In this document: piece by piece, positions 26,421 through 34,267 of the stretch
How positions within the stretch are numbered: position 1 is the first letter of the stretch
How the letters are laid out: every line of letters begins with the position of its first letter
Assembly (NCBI GenBank): GCA_964462585.1
Contig: CAYXAK010000002.1
Location: 1 to 64,000 of the forward strand
Direction of reading: 5' to 3'
Length of the DNA stretch: 64,000 bases
Origin: Halarsenatibacter sp964462585
GTDB lineage: Bacteria > Bacillota > Halanaerobiia > Halanaerobiales > Halarsenatibacteraceae
Translations under genes and position numbers: made by a program
Notes under the pieces: model-generated
What the model was told of the DNA's origin: nothing
What the model saw: the letters and a program-made list of their open reading frames with translations, nothing else
Databases searched by the model: none

Positions 26421-26801
26421 ATGTCCGAAAAAAAGATAATCAGCACAGATAGAGCTCCGGCGGCCATAGGCGCCTATTCTCAGGCTGTTGTGGCCGGTGA
26501 TACCGTCTATGTATCAGGTCAGATACCCTTCACACCGGAGGGAGAGCTGGTGAGCGAGGATGTGGCCGAACAGACCGAGCAGTCCCTGGAGAATCTCCGG
26601 GCCATTCTGGCCGAGGCCGGGGCTGAGCTGAGCGATGTGGTCAAAGTTACGGTCTTTGCCGCCGATATGGATAACTTCTCCCGCATAAATGATATCTATG
26701 CCGATTATTTTCAGGAGGAACCGCCGGCCCGGGCCTTTGTGGAAGTTAGCCGCCTTCCCAGAGATGTGGAAGTTGAAATAGAGGCCGTGGCGGTTCTGTG
26801 A
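26421..26801 (+). CDS. RidA/YjgF family reactive intermediate deaminase
   Basis: 126-residue protein of the RidA family, which hydrolyses reactive enamine/imine intermediates from PLP enzymes. Signature segments are APAAIGAYSQAV, VYVSGQIPFTPEG, NLRAILAEAGA and RAFVEVSRLPRDVEVEIEAVA with the conserved arginine. Length is typical. It closes the CoA-thioester cassette; such placement beside amino-acid or keto-acid fermentation genes is common but its specific link here is inferred. Confidence 0.93.
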   Translation: MSEKKIISTDRAPAAIGAYSQAVVAGDTVYVSGQIPFTPEGELVSEDVAEQTEQSLENLRAILAEAGAELSDVVKVTVFAADMDNFSRINDIYADYFQEEPPARAFVEVSRLPRDVEVEIEAVAVL

Positions 26802-26924
26802 AAAATCCCGGGCGCAAAGAGGATTTTGCCCGCTGATACAGAATAATATGCTATAGAGGGAGGTGACGGGGCCTGTATCAGCGGCTTCAGGCTGGAGCAT
26901 GACTGGCTCAGGTCCTGCCGGTTT

Positions 26925-27563
26925 ATGATACTGGAAAAAAAGACATCTCTGGCCACACGCTGTTCCGGCTGCGGACGGCTGGAGATTAATCAAATCAACA
27001 TATTTCAGCTCTCCGGGCAGAAAGAGCTGACCTACAGCTGTCAGTGCGGACGGGGTAAGATCGATGTTGTCAGAGACCGGGGTGAGGTCCACCTCACAGC
27101 CTACTGTCTGGTCTGTGATCGGAGGCACGATCTTGTCGTTTCGGACAGCAGGTTCTGGAACATCCATAATGTCAGCAATCTCACCTGCCCCCGCACCGGC
27201 CTCAACCTGGGCTATTATGGCGGGTATGCCCTTTTGCAGCAGGAGGTTGACAGGCAGCAGAAGGAGCTGGAGATGCTGGCCGATGGTCTGGGGTTTGATG
27301 ATTTTGCCGACCCCGAGATAATGCTCATGGCCCTCGATATACTGCACGATTTTGCTGCCGGAGGCGATCTCATCTGTGAGTGCGGCAGCAGTGAGGTCTC
27401 GATCGATCTTTTCTCCGATTTTATCCAGCTCACCTGCCAGCGCTGCCAGGGTTTTTTGAGCCTGCCCGCCGGTGATCAGGAAGATGTAGGCCGTCTCAGG
27501 GAGAGGGAAACGCTGCTCCTCACCTATCAGAGCAACACTTCTCCCCCCAGGAGCAGGAACTGA
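26925..27563 (+). CDS. Zinc-ribbon-like protein of unknown function upstream of fba
   Basis: 212 residues, unrecognised. It contains five cysteine pairs: C-x2-C at 13/16, C-x-C at 39/41, C-x2-C at 61/64, C-x-C at 150/152 and C-x2-C at 170/173, arranged as two or three zinc ribbons around an acidic helical centre (about 100-145). No signal peptide or membrane segment is seen. It could bind nucleic acid or serve as a scaffold; I cannot assign a role. It is followed by a 186-base spacer, interrupted by an N run, before fba. Confidence 0.6.
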   Translation: MILEKKTSLATRCSGCGRLEINQINIFQLSGQKELTYSCQCGRGKIDVVRDRGEVHLTAYCLVCDRRHDLVVSDSRFWNIHNVSNLTCPRTGLNLGYYGGYALLQQEVDRQQKELEMLADGLGFDDFADPEIMLMALDILHDFAAGGDLICECGSSEVSIDLFSDFIQLTCQRCQGFLSLPAGDQEDVGRLRERETLLLTYQSNTSPPRSRN

Positions 27564-27570
27564 AGCAGAT

Positions 27571-27586
27571 CTGATGTTAGCATCAG
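27571..27586. repeat. Small inverted repeat upstream of fba
   Basis: CTGATG-TTAG-CATCAG is a perfect 6-bp palindromic pair with a 4-base spacer, just after the zinc-ribbon gene and upstream of fba. It could be an operator half-site pair or a weak hairpin. No promoter boxes of quality are seen beside it. Confidence 0.3.
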
Positions 27587-27619
27587 CATTGTTCAGCGAT
27601 ACATTAAATATCAACCAAA

Positions 27620-27719
27620 NNNNNNNNNNNNNNNNNNNNNNNNNNNNNNNNNNNNNNNNNNNNNNNNNNNNNNNNNNNNNNNNNNNNNNNNNNNNNNNNN
27701 NNNNNNNNNNNNNNNNNNN
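27620..27719. other. Assembly gap (100 N), probably false
   Basis: A 100-N placeholder. The 14 bases before it (27606-27619) are identical to the 14 after it (27720-27733), which suggests two contigs that overlap and should be joined. Removing the Ns and one copy leaves a normal fba leader with AAGGAG before the ATG. Confidence 0.85.
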
Positions 27720-27749
27720 AAATATCAACCAAATAAGGAGTGGTTATAG

Positions 27750-28613
27750 ATGTTATCACAGCTGGTTCCGATGGCAGATATTCTCGAAGAAGCTGACAGA
27801 GAGGGTTATGCTGTCGGCGGTTTTAATGTCAACAATCTCGAATCACTGCAGGCCATCATAAAGGCAGCGGAAGAGGAAAATTCCCCGCTCATACTGGCCA
27901 CAAGTGAAGGTGCTATCAGCTATATGGGCATGGATCATGTGGTCGGCATGGTGGAGGGCTTTCTCAAAAATACCGATCTTCCCGTAGCCCTGCATCTCGA
28001 TCATGGCGGGAGTTTTGAGGCTGCCATGCGCTGTATCCGCAAGGGATGGTCTTCGGTCATGATAGATGCTTCCAAGGAGCCCTTTGAGAAGAACATCGAG
28101 AAGACCAGGGAAGTTGTCAAAGCCGCTCACAGTGTAGGTGTTACGGTCGAGGCCGAGCTGGGCCGGCTTGTGGGCAGTGAGGACGATGTCACCGTCACTG
28201 AAAAGGAAGCGGCCATGACCAAGCCGGATGAAGCCAATGAATTTGTGGAGCGCACCGGAGTTGACTGCCTGGCTGTAGCCATAGGCACCGCTCACGGCGT
28301 TTACAAGGGTGAACCCGATCTGGACTTCGAACGCCTGGAGAAGATCAATGATGAGGTAGATGTACCCCTGGTTCTGCACGGTGCTTCCGGAGTTCCGGCT
28401 GAAGATGTGGAAAAATCAATAGAGCTGGGCATCCGCAAGGTCAACGTAAATACGGCCTTCCAGCAGGCTTTTACGGCCAAACTGCGTGAGCTTTTAGAGG
28501 AGGATCCCGAGCTCTATGATCCCCGTAAATACTGCGGTCCTTCCCGTGATGCCATGGCCGAAAAGGTCAAAGAAAAAATACACACCTTCGGCAGTCAGAA
28601 TAAAGCCTGGTAG
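27750..28613 (+). CDS. fba: Class II fructose-1,6-bisphosphate aldolase
   Basis: Zinc-dependent glycolytic enzyme splitting fructose 1,6-bisphosphate to DHAP and glyceraldehyde 3-phosphate. The 287-residue length is typical of the short class IIB type. Metal-binding histidines lie in VALHLDHGGSFE, in AIGTAHGVYKGEP and in LVLHGASGVPAED. VEAELGRLVGSEDDV carries the conserved substrate-side segment. AAGGAG lies 9 bases before the ATG. The family also contains tagatose-bisphosphate aldolases, but position downstream of pyrG, as in Bacillus, favours Fba. Confidence 0.95.
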   Translation: MLSQLVPMADILEEADREGYAVGGFNVNNLESLQAIIKAAEEENSPLILATSEGAISYMGMDHVVGMVEGFLKNTDLPVALHLDHGGSFEAAMRCIRKGWSSVMIDASKEPFEKNIEKTREVVKAAHSVGVTVEAELGRLVGSEDDVTVTEKEAAMTKPDEANEFVERTGVDCLAVAIGTAHGVYKGEPDLDFERLEKINDEVDVPLVLHGASGVPAEDVEKSIELGIRKVNVNTAFQQAFTAKLRELLEEDPELYDPRKYCGPSRDAMAEKVKEKIHTFGSQNKAW

Positions 28614-28669
28614 CAGCTCTCCGCTGACACCGCGCCAGACTGAGAGAATAAGATGGATATAGGGGTTCC

Positions 28670-28687
28670 GGCCGGCCTCTGCCGGCC
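28670..28687 (+). terminator. GC-rich hairpin after fba
   Basis: GGCCGGC-CTCT-GCCGGCC forms a 7-bp stem with a 4-base loop 57 bases after the fba stop. A T-rich stretch occurs only about 14 bases further on, so it may be a weak terminator or mRNA-stabilising hairpin ahead of the antiporter gene. Confidence 0.4.
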
Positions 28688-28717
28688 CGGGACCTGCAAA
28701 TTTTTGCCGAGCTGAAG

Positions 28718-29919
28718 GTGATCTCTGTGCTGATAATACAGTTTCTTGTTTCAGCTTTTTTTATTGTGACGGCCGGTTACTTTCTGGTGGGCACTTCCGA
28801 GAGGATAGCGGAAAACACAGGCCTTGGTCAGGTTATGATCGGAGCTATTCTGCTCTCATTTGCCACCTCTCTGCCCGAGCTTGTGACAAGTGCTGCCTCG
28901 GTGAGACTGGCAGCAGTAGATCTGGGTCTGGGAAATATACTGGGCAGCAATATGTTCAATCTCTCCATACTCGCCCTCCTCGATGTGGTAGAAGGTCCGG
29001 GTCCGCTGCTCCTCAAACTGACATTATCCCATCTCCTGACGGGTTTTATCATGATACTGATGGCCAGTGCTGCAGGAATTGCCCTCACNNNNNNNNNNNN
29101 NNNNNNNNNNNNNNNNNNNNNNNNNNNNNNNNNNNNNNNNNNNNNNNNNNNNNNNNNNNNNNNNNNNNNNNNNNNNNNNNNNNNNNNNTCCTGACGGGTT
29201 TTATCATGATACTGATGGCCAGTGCTGCAGGAATTGCCCTCACCCTCTATTCCTTTACCACCATAACCCCAATTCAATTTCGGATTGCTCCGGAGAGCAT
29301 AATTCTGTTCGCTCTGTTTCTGCTGGGGTTGAAGCTGATCCATTCCTATGAAAAAGGGGCTGAAAAAGAGTCGGAAGAGCGTGAGAGCGTGCAGAAGAAG
29401 GACTCCACCGTCGTGGAAATGCCAGCTTCCGCGGCAAAAGATGTGTCAGGGAAAAGCACCGCTCTGCAGTTTGTCATCTTCGGCACAGCAGCCATAGTGA
29501 TCATGCTGGCCGGGAGCAGTCTGGCGGCTGCGGCCGATGAGATAGCCGTGGTGACGGGGATGGGCCATTCCTTTCTGGGCACGGCCCTGCTGGCAGCGAT
29601 AACATCACTGCCGGAGCTTTCGACCACGATCACCGCAGCCCGGCGGGGGTCGTTCGATCTGGCCGCCGGCAATATTCTGGGCAGCAATCTCTTCAATTTA
29701 ATTCTGCTGGTGCCGGTCGATCTCTTTCAGACCGGAAGCCTGGTGGCGGCAGCTTCCACGATCAATTTTCTCCCCCTGTTTTCGGTGATAATGATGACCG
29801 TGCTGCTCCTAACCGGCCTCTTCTATCGTTCAGAGCATTCATTTTTACATATAGGTATTGCACCGGCACTGATCCTTTTTGTTTATGTGGTCACACTGTG
29901 GCTTCTGCTTGCCCTGTGA
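28718..29919 (+). CDS. Calcium/sodium antiporter (CaCA family, YrbG-like), split by a false gap
   Basis: Cation:proton or Na+/Ca2+ exchanger in the inner membrane. Two homologous halves are seen, each with the alpha-repeat signature: LSFATSLPELVTSAAS with LGNILGSNMFNL in the first, and AITSLPELSTTITAAR with AGNILGSNLFNL in the second. The coding frame is interrupted by 100 N at 29089-29188, but the 55 bases on each side of the run are identical. Removing the Ns and one copy restores one continuous frame of 349 codons including the stop, a normal length. The likely start is GTG at 28718, with a weak ribosome site; GTG at 28727 is an alternative. Confidence 0.9.
29089..29188. other. Assembly gap (100 N) flanked by a 55-bp duplication
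   Basis: The 55 bases at 29034-29088 recur exactly at 29189-29243. This is what results when two overlapping contigs are scaffolded instead of merged. Deleting 155 bases (Ns plus one copy) keeps the antiporter in frame, so the true genome almost certainly has no gap here. Confidence 0.93.
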
Positions 29920-29962
29920 TCGGAACTGCCGGCCAACAAAATCCAACAGGAGGCGTTTTCAT

Positions 29963-31219
29963 TTGCATATCACAGAACTGGAAAATATGACAATATCCGA
30001 GCTGCATGAGCTGGCCAGAGAAAAATCCATCGAGGGCTATTCCAGCATGCGCAAGAAGGATCTCATCTTCGCCCTGCTCAAACAGGAGACAGAGGAGGGG
30101 GGGAATATCTTTGCCGAGGGTGTGCTGGAGATCATAGAGAATGAAGGCTATGGTTTTATCCGCCCCTCCAAATATCTGCCTTCCAGCGATGATATCTATA
30201 TCTCCGCTTCTCAGATCAGGAGGTTCGATCTGCGCACAGGTGATGTGGTCTCAGGCCAGGTCAGAGAGCCCAAGGACAGTGAGCGCTATTTTGCCCTGCT
30301 GCGGATCGAGGCCATCAACTATCAAAACCCGGAAAAAGCACGGGACAGGGCCTATTTTGAGGATCTGACACCTCTCTACCCCCGGGAGAAGATCAGGCTG
30401 GAGGACAGCTCCAGCGATATATCCACAAGACTTCTGGATGTGGTAGCACCTGTGGGGCTGGGCCAGAGGGGCCTGATCGTCTCCCCTCCCAAAGCCGGCA
30501 AGACAGTGCTCTTAAAGAAGATCGCCAACAGCATAAGCGAAAATCATCCCCAGGCCCGCATGATGATACTCCTGATCGATGAGAGGCCGGAGGAGGTCAC
30601 CGATATGGAGCGCTCGGTCGATGCCGAGGTGATAAGCTCGACCTTTGACCGGCCCGCCGATGATCATATCCAGGTGGCACAGCTGGCCCTGGCCAAGGCC
30701 AAAAGGCTCGTGGAACAGAATTATGATGTGGTGATTCTTTTGGACAGCATAACGAGGCTGGCCCGGGCGGCCAATGTAACGACCGCTCCCAGCGGCCGGA
30801 CACTTTCGGGGGGGCTGGATCCCACCGCCATGCATTTTCCCAAGAGCTTCTTCGGAGCCGGCCGCAATATTGAGGAGGGAGGCAGTCTCACAGTCCTGGC
30901 CACAGCCCTCATCGATACCGGCAGCCGCATGGATGACGTTATCTACGAGGAATTCAAGGGCACCGGCAACATGGAGCTGCATCTGGACCGCAGGTTAGCC
31001 CAGCAGCGCATCTTCCCTGCTATAGATATTCATCTTTCAGGCACCAGAAAAGAGGAGCTTCTGCTCGGTGAGAGGGAGCTGGAGATAATCTGGAAGCTGC
31101 GGCGCCAGACCAAGTCCATGGATAAAGCCGAGCTTCTGGAGACCATGATAACCCAGATCAAAAATACCGGGAATAATGAAGAACTTATGGATGTTCTGGA
31201 GGAGATTTTCTCGGGTTGA
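29963..31219 (+). CDS. rho: Transcription termination factor Rho
   Basis: Hexameric ATP-dependent RNA helicase. The 418-residue protein has an N-terminal Rho_N domain (ISELHELAREKSIEGYSSM), a cold-shock-like RNA-binding domain (GFIRPSKYLPSSDDIYIS) and the RecA-type motor with Walker A PPKAGKTVLLKKI, Walker B DVVILLDSITRLARA and the Q-loop/R-loop region SGGLDPTAMHFPK. The start is TTG at 29963, with AGGAGG 9 bases upstream; the longer frame from 29879 runs into the antiporter gene and has an unlikely Cys-rich N-terminus. Order rho-rpmE-tdk-prfA is as in Bacillus. Confidence 0.96.
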   Translation: MHITELENMTISELHELAREKSIEGYSSMRKKDLIFALLKQETEEGGNIFAEGVLEIIENEGYGFIRPSKYLPSSDDIYISASQIRRFDLRTGDVVSGQVREPKDSERYFALLRIEAINYQNPEKARDRAYFEDLTPLYPREKIRLEDSSSDISTRLLDVVAPVGLGQRGLIVSPPKAGKTVLLKKIANSISENHPQARMMILLIDERPEEVTDMERSVDAEVISSTFDRPADDHIQVAQLALAKAKRLVEQNYDVVILLDSITRLARAANVTTAPSGRTLSGGLDPTAMHFPKSFFGAGRNIEEGGSLTVLATALIDTGSRMDDVIYEEFKGTGNMELHLDRRLAQQRIFPAIDIHLSGTRKEELLLGERELEIIWKLRRQTKSMDKAELLETMITQIKNTGNNEELMDVLEEIFSG

Positions 31220-31225
31220 GCCTGC

Positions 31226-31254
31226 TTGCAAGAGAAAAACTGCTGTGATATAAT
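31226..31254 (+). promoter_or_regulatory. Promoter for rpmE
   Basis: TTGCAA at 31226-31231 and TATAAT at 31249-31254 are spaced by 17 bases, with TGA just before the -10 (extended -10). It lies about 50 bases ahead of the rpmE start and just after rho, so rpmE can be transcribed alone; a strong terminator follows the gene. Confidence 0.72.
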
Positions 31255-31306
31255 CTGAATAACTGCAGAGAAAACAATATAAAGCTATGAGGAAGAGGTG
31301 ATTGTA

Positions 31307-31585
31307 GTGAAGGAAGAAATTCATCCTGAAACGACCGAGACGGTTATAACCTGTGCCTGTGGAGAAGAATATAAAACCATGTCCACCGGTGAAGATATGC
31401 GGGTGGAGGTCTGCTCCAACTGTCATCCCTTCTATACCGGCAAACAGCGCCAGACAGCGCGCGGAAGCCGTGTAGATAAATTCAACAGGAAGTACGGCCG
31501 GGTCACAGAAGAAGAGGCTGAAGAGAGCGAGCAGGAAGCTGAACAGGCAGAGGCTGAAGCTGAAGCCGAAGCCTCCGGAGAATAA
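31307..31585 (+). CDS. rpmE: 50S ribosomal protein L31 with acidic C-terminal tail
   Basis: Zinc-binding form of L31: cysteines in TCACGEEY (C-x-C) and VCSNCHPFYTG (C-x2-C) match the four zinc ligands. The core to DKFNRKYGRV is the normal 65-70 residues. It is followed by an extra tail of about 26 residues made almost wholly of Glu and Ala, absent from typical L31. GTG at 31307 is chosen, with AGAGG 8 bases upstream, giving MKEEIHP as in relatives. It has its own promoter and terminator. Confidence 0.95.
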   Translation: MKEEIHPETTETVITCACGEEYKTMSTGEDMRVEVCSNCHPFYTGKQRQTARGSRVDKFNRKYGRVTEEEAEESEQEAEQAEAEAEAEASGE

Positions 31586-31604
31586 CCGCTCGTTTCCGGC
31601 AACT

Positions 31605-31633
31605 GCAGGGCTTAGATGCTCTGCTTTTTTTTT
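31605..31633 (+). terminator. Rho-independent terminator after rpmE
   Basis: GCAGGGC-TTAGAT-GCTCTGC makes a 7-bp stem (one G-T pair) with a 6-base loop, followed immediately by nine T. It is a textbook terminator 20 bases after the rpmE stop. Confidence 0.87.
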
Positions 31634-31669
31634 GGATATTCCATCTGATGGGGAGTGAAAAACCGCTAA

Positions 31670-32245
31670 ATGTATAAAATAAGCAAAAGCGGCTGGATAG
31701 AGGTAATCACAGGCCCTATGTACTGCGGCAAGAGCGAGGAATTGATCAGGCGGCTGCGCCGTGTGGCCATAGCAGACCAGAAATCCCGCGTCTTCAAACC
31801 CAGCCTCGACGACCGCTATAAAGATGGTGGTGTCGTATCCCATAATGGCGCCCGCATCGAGGCTGTGCCCGTGGACCACCCTGAGGAGCTGATGAACCGC
31901 CTCCATGATGATGTCGATGTGGTCGGCATCGACGAGGTGCAGTTTTTCAACGAGGGTATAATCGATATCTGCGAGGAGCTGGCCGATGGAGATGTAAGGG
32001 TTATAACAGCCGGTCTGGATCGCGATTTTCGCGGCGAGCCCTTCGGCCCCATGCCCGATCTCATCGCCCGGGCCGAATATGTGGAAAAACTCCATGCTAT
32101 CTGTGTGGAATGCGGTGAGCCGGCCAGCCGCACCCAGCGGCTGATCGACGGTGAACCGGCTTCACTTGACGATCCGGTGATACTGGTCGGGGCTGAGGAA
32201 GTTTATGAAGCTCGCTGCCGCAGCTGTCACGAGGTAAGAGAGTAA
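31670..32245 (+). CDS. tdk: Thymidine kinase
   Basis: Type II thymidine kinase (191 residues, normal) that phosphorylates thymidine with ATP for salvage. The P-loop is ITGPMYCGKSEELIRRL (about residues 13-29). VVGIDEVQFF holds the Walker B aspartate and catalytic glutamate. Zinc ligands are C-x2-C in ICVECGEPA and in CRSCHEV near the C-terminus. It lies between rpmE and prfA as in Bacillus and is probably co-transcribed with prfA. Confidence 0.95.
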   Translation: MYKISKSGWIEVITGPMYCGKSEELIRRLRRVAIADQKSRVFKPSLDDRYKDGGVVSHNGARIEAVPVDHPEELMNRLHDDVDVVGIDEVQFFNEGIIDICEELADGDVRVITAGLDRDFRGEPFGPMPDLIARAEYVEKLHAICVECGEPASRTQRLIDGEPASLDDPVILVGAEEVYEARCRSCHEVRE

Positions 32246-32261
32246 AGTTAAAGAGGTGTAA

Positions 32262-33347
32262 ATGTCTATGATGAAGCAGGAAGTTCTGGATAAGCTCGAT
32301 AATCTGGTAGAAAAATACGATGATCTCAATCAAAAAATTGGCGATCCGGAGATAATGAGCAACAGCGAGAAATATCAGAAGCTCCTGCAGGAGCACGCCA
32401 AACTCAAGAAAATTGTGGAGAAGTATGAGCGCTACCGGCAGCTTCTGGAGCAGAAAGAGGAAGCTGAGGAGATACTTGAGATGAGCGATGATGAGGATAT
32501 GCAGGAGCTGGCGGGCTCCGAGCTGGAGGAAGTTCAGCCGGAGATAGAGCAGCTGGAGGAGGAGCTGCCGCTGATGCTGCTGCCCGAAAACCCCGATGAC
32601 GAAAAGGATGTCATCGTGGAGATACGGGCCGGAGCAGGCGGGGATGAAGCCGGTCTCTTTGCGGCCGACCTCTACCGCATGTATACCCGCTACGCTGAGG
32701 ACAGGGGCTGGGAGATAGAGACCATGTCCTCAAATGAATCGGGTGTCGGCGGCTTCAAGGAGATTATCTTCAGCGTGGCCGGGGATGAAGCCTACAAATT
32801 TCTCAAATACGAAAGCGGCGTGCACCGCGTGCAGCGCGTCCCCTCCACCGAATCCAGCGGCCGCATCCATACCTCAACCGCCACGGTGGCGGTGCTGCCG
32901 GAAGCGGAAGATGTCGATGTGGAGCTGGACAAAAACAATCTGCGCATAGACTATTATCGTTCCAGCGGCCCCGGCGGTCAGAGCGTCAACACCACAGATT
33001 CGGCCGTGCGCATTACCCACGAGCCCACAGGTATCGTCGTCTCCTGCCAGGACGAAAAATCCCAGCACAAGAACAAGGACAGGGCCATGAAGATCATGCG
33101 GGCCCGCCTCAAAGAAGAGCTGGAGAGGCAGAAGAGAGAAGAGCGCGATGAAAAAAGGCGCAGCCAGGTGGGATCGGGCGAGCGGAGCGAAAAGATAAGA
33201 ACCTATAATTTCCCCCAGGGGCGTGTCAGCGATCACCGCATAAATCTCACCGTCCATCAGCTCGAGAAGGTGCTCGATGGTGAGCTGGATATGCTGATAG
33301 AACCCCTGCTGGAAGAGGATATGAAAAAGCGGCTGGAAAATCTGTAG
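32262..33347 (+). CDS. prfA: Peptide chain release factor 1
   Basis: Recognises UAA and UAG stop codons. The 361-residue length is normal. The codon-recognition P-x-T motif appears as PST in HRVQRVPSTESSGRIH, which marks RF1 rather than RF2. The catalytic GGQ is in SSGPGGQSVNTTDSAVRI and is the likely methylation target of the downstream PrmC. The N-terminal helical domain is unusually rich in Glu. It starts 16 bases after tdk, with AGAGG before the ATG. Confidence 0.97.
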   Translation: MSMMKQEVLDKLDNLVEKYDDLNQKIGDPEIMSNSEKYQKLLQEHAKLKKIVEKYERYRQLLEQKEEAEEILEMSDDEDMQELAGSELEEVQPEIEQLEEELPLMLLPENPDDEKDVIVEIRAGAGGDEAGLFAADLYRMYTRYAEDRGWEIETMSSNESGVGGFKEIIFSVAGDEAYKFLKYESGVHRVQRVPSTESSGRIHTSTATVAVLPEAEDVDVELDKNNLRIDYYRSSGPGGQSVNTTDSAVRITHEPTGIVVSCQDEKSQHKNKDRAMKIMRARLKEELERQKREERDEKRRSQVGSGERSEKIRTYNFPQGRVSDHRINLTVHQLEKVLDGELDMLIEPLLEEDMKKRLENL

Positions 33348-33361
33348 GCAGGAGTGAGGCT

Positions 33362-34267
33362 ATGGTCAGCAATATCAGGGAAATACTCGATAAAGCCGAT
33401 GAATATCTGGGCAGACACGAGGTGGAGAGCCCCCGGCTCGATGCCGAAGTTCTCCTGGCTGATCTGCTCAATACGGAGCGCATAAAGCTCTATGTAAATT
33501 ATGATTATCCCCTGACCTCTGAGCAGAAATCAGCCTACAGAAAACGCCTGGAGAAGCGGGCTAAGGGTCAGCCGCTGAGCTATATCACCGGCAAAAAAGA
33601 ATTTATGTCACTGGATTTTATCATAGAACCCGGTGTTTTAATACCCCGGCCGGAGACAGAGGAGCTGGTGGAGGAGATACTCAGGTTCTGCCGCAGCCGG
33701 GACTGGCAGTCACCCAGGATTGTTGACCTGGGCACAGGCTCGGGGGCCATACTCGTAAGTCTGGCTCATTATCTGCCCGAGTCCCGGGGTGTGGGGATAG
33801 ATATCAGCTCCGGAGCTGCAGATGTGGCCCGCCGCAATGTGGCAAAACACGATCTGCAGGACCGGCTGGCCGTGCTGGAGGGCAGCTGGGCGGAACCGCT
33901 GCTTCCGGATAAGGCCGGAGAGGTTGATCTGGTCGTCTCCAACCCCCCCTATATAGCCGATGAGGATATGGAGGATCTGCCCCGCCATGTCCGGGAGGAG
34001 CCGGATCGGGCACTTGCCGCCGGCAGCGATGGCCTCAGAAGCTACAGGGAGCTCATACCGCAGTCTGCCGAATTATTGAGAGATGGCGGTCTGCTGGCTC
34101 TGGAGATTGGACATGATCAGGGAGAGGAGATCCTATCGCTGCTCTCCTCGGACGGCTTCTGGCAGGATGTAGAGCTCAAACAGGATGGCGGAGGTCGGGA
34201 TCGCATAATCTTTGCCCGCTTAAAATCAGAAGAAAGAGAAGATCGAGAGGAAGAACGAGGTGAATGA
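33362..34267 (+). CDS. prmC: Peptide chain release factor N5-glutamine methyltransferase
   Basis: SAM-dependent enzyme that methylates the GGQ glutamine of release factors. The 301-residue protein has the N-terminal helical domain (about 1-80), the SAM motif IVDLGTGSGAILVSLA and the substrate-binding NPPY in VVSNPPYIADEDM. It lies 14 bases after its substrate gene prfA and overlaps the next gene by 4 bases (ATGA). The C-terminus is a charged Glu/Arg tail. Confidence 0.96.
   Translation: MVSNIREILDKADEYLGRHEVESPRLDAEVLLADLLNTERIKLYVNYDYPLTSEQKSAYRKRLEKRAKGQPLSYITGKKEFMSLDFIIEPGVLIPRPETEELVEEILRFCRSRDWQSPRIVDLGTGSGAILVSLAHYLPESRGVGIDISSGAADVARRNVAKHDLQDRLAVLEGSWAEPLLPDKAGEVDLVVSNPPYIADEDMEDLPRHVREEPDRALAAGSDGLRSYRELIPQSAELLRDGGLLALEIGHDQGEEILSLLSSDGFWQDVELKQDGGGRDRIIFARLKSEEREDREEERGE

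Noticed and set aside
26806..26835. Hairpin-like CGGGC...GCCCG after ridA as a terminator
   Set aside because: The stem is short and bulged, and no T tract follows, so it cannot be supported.
27574..27861. Short open frame spanning the Ns upstream of fba
   Set aside because: It is created by the false gap and overlaps the true fba start in another frame.
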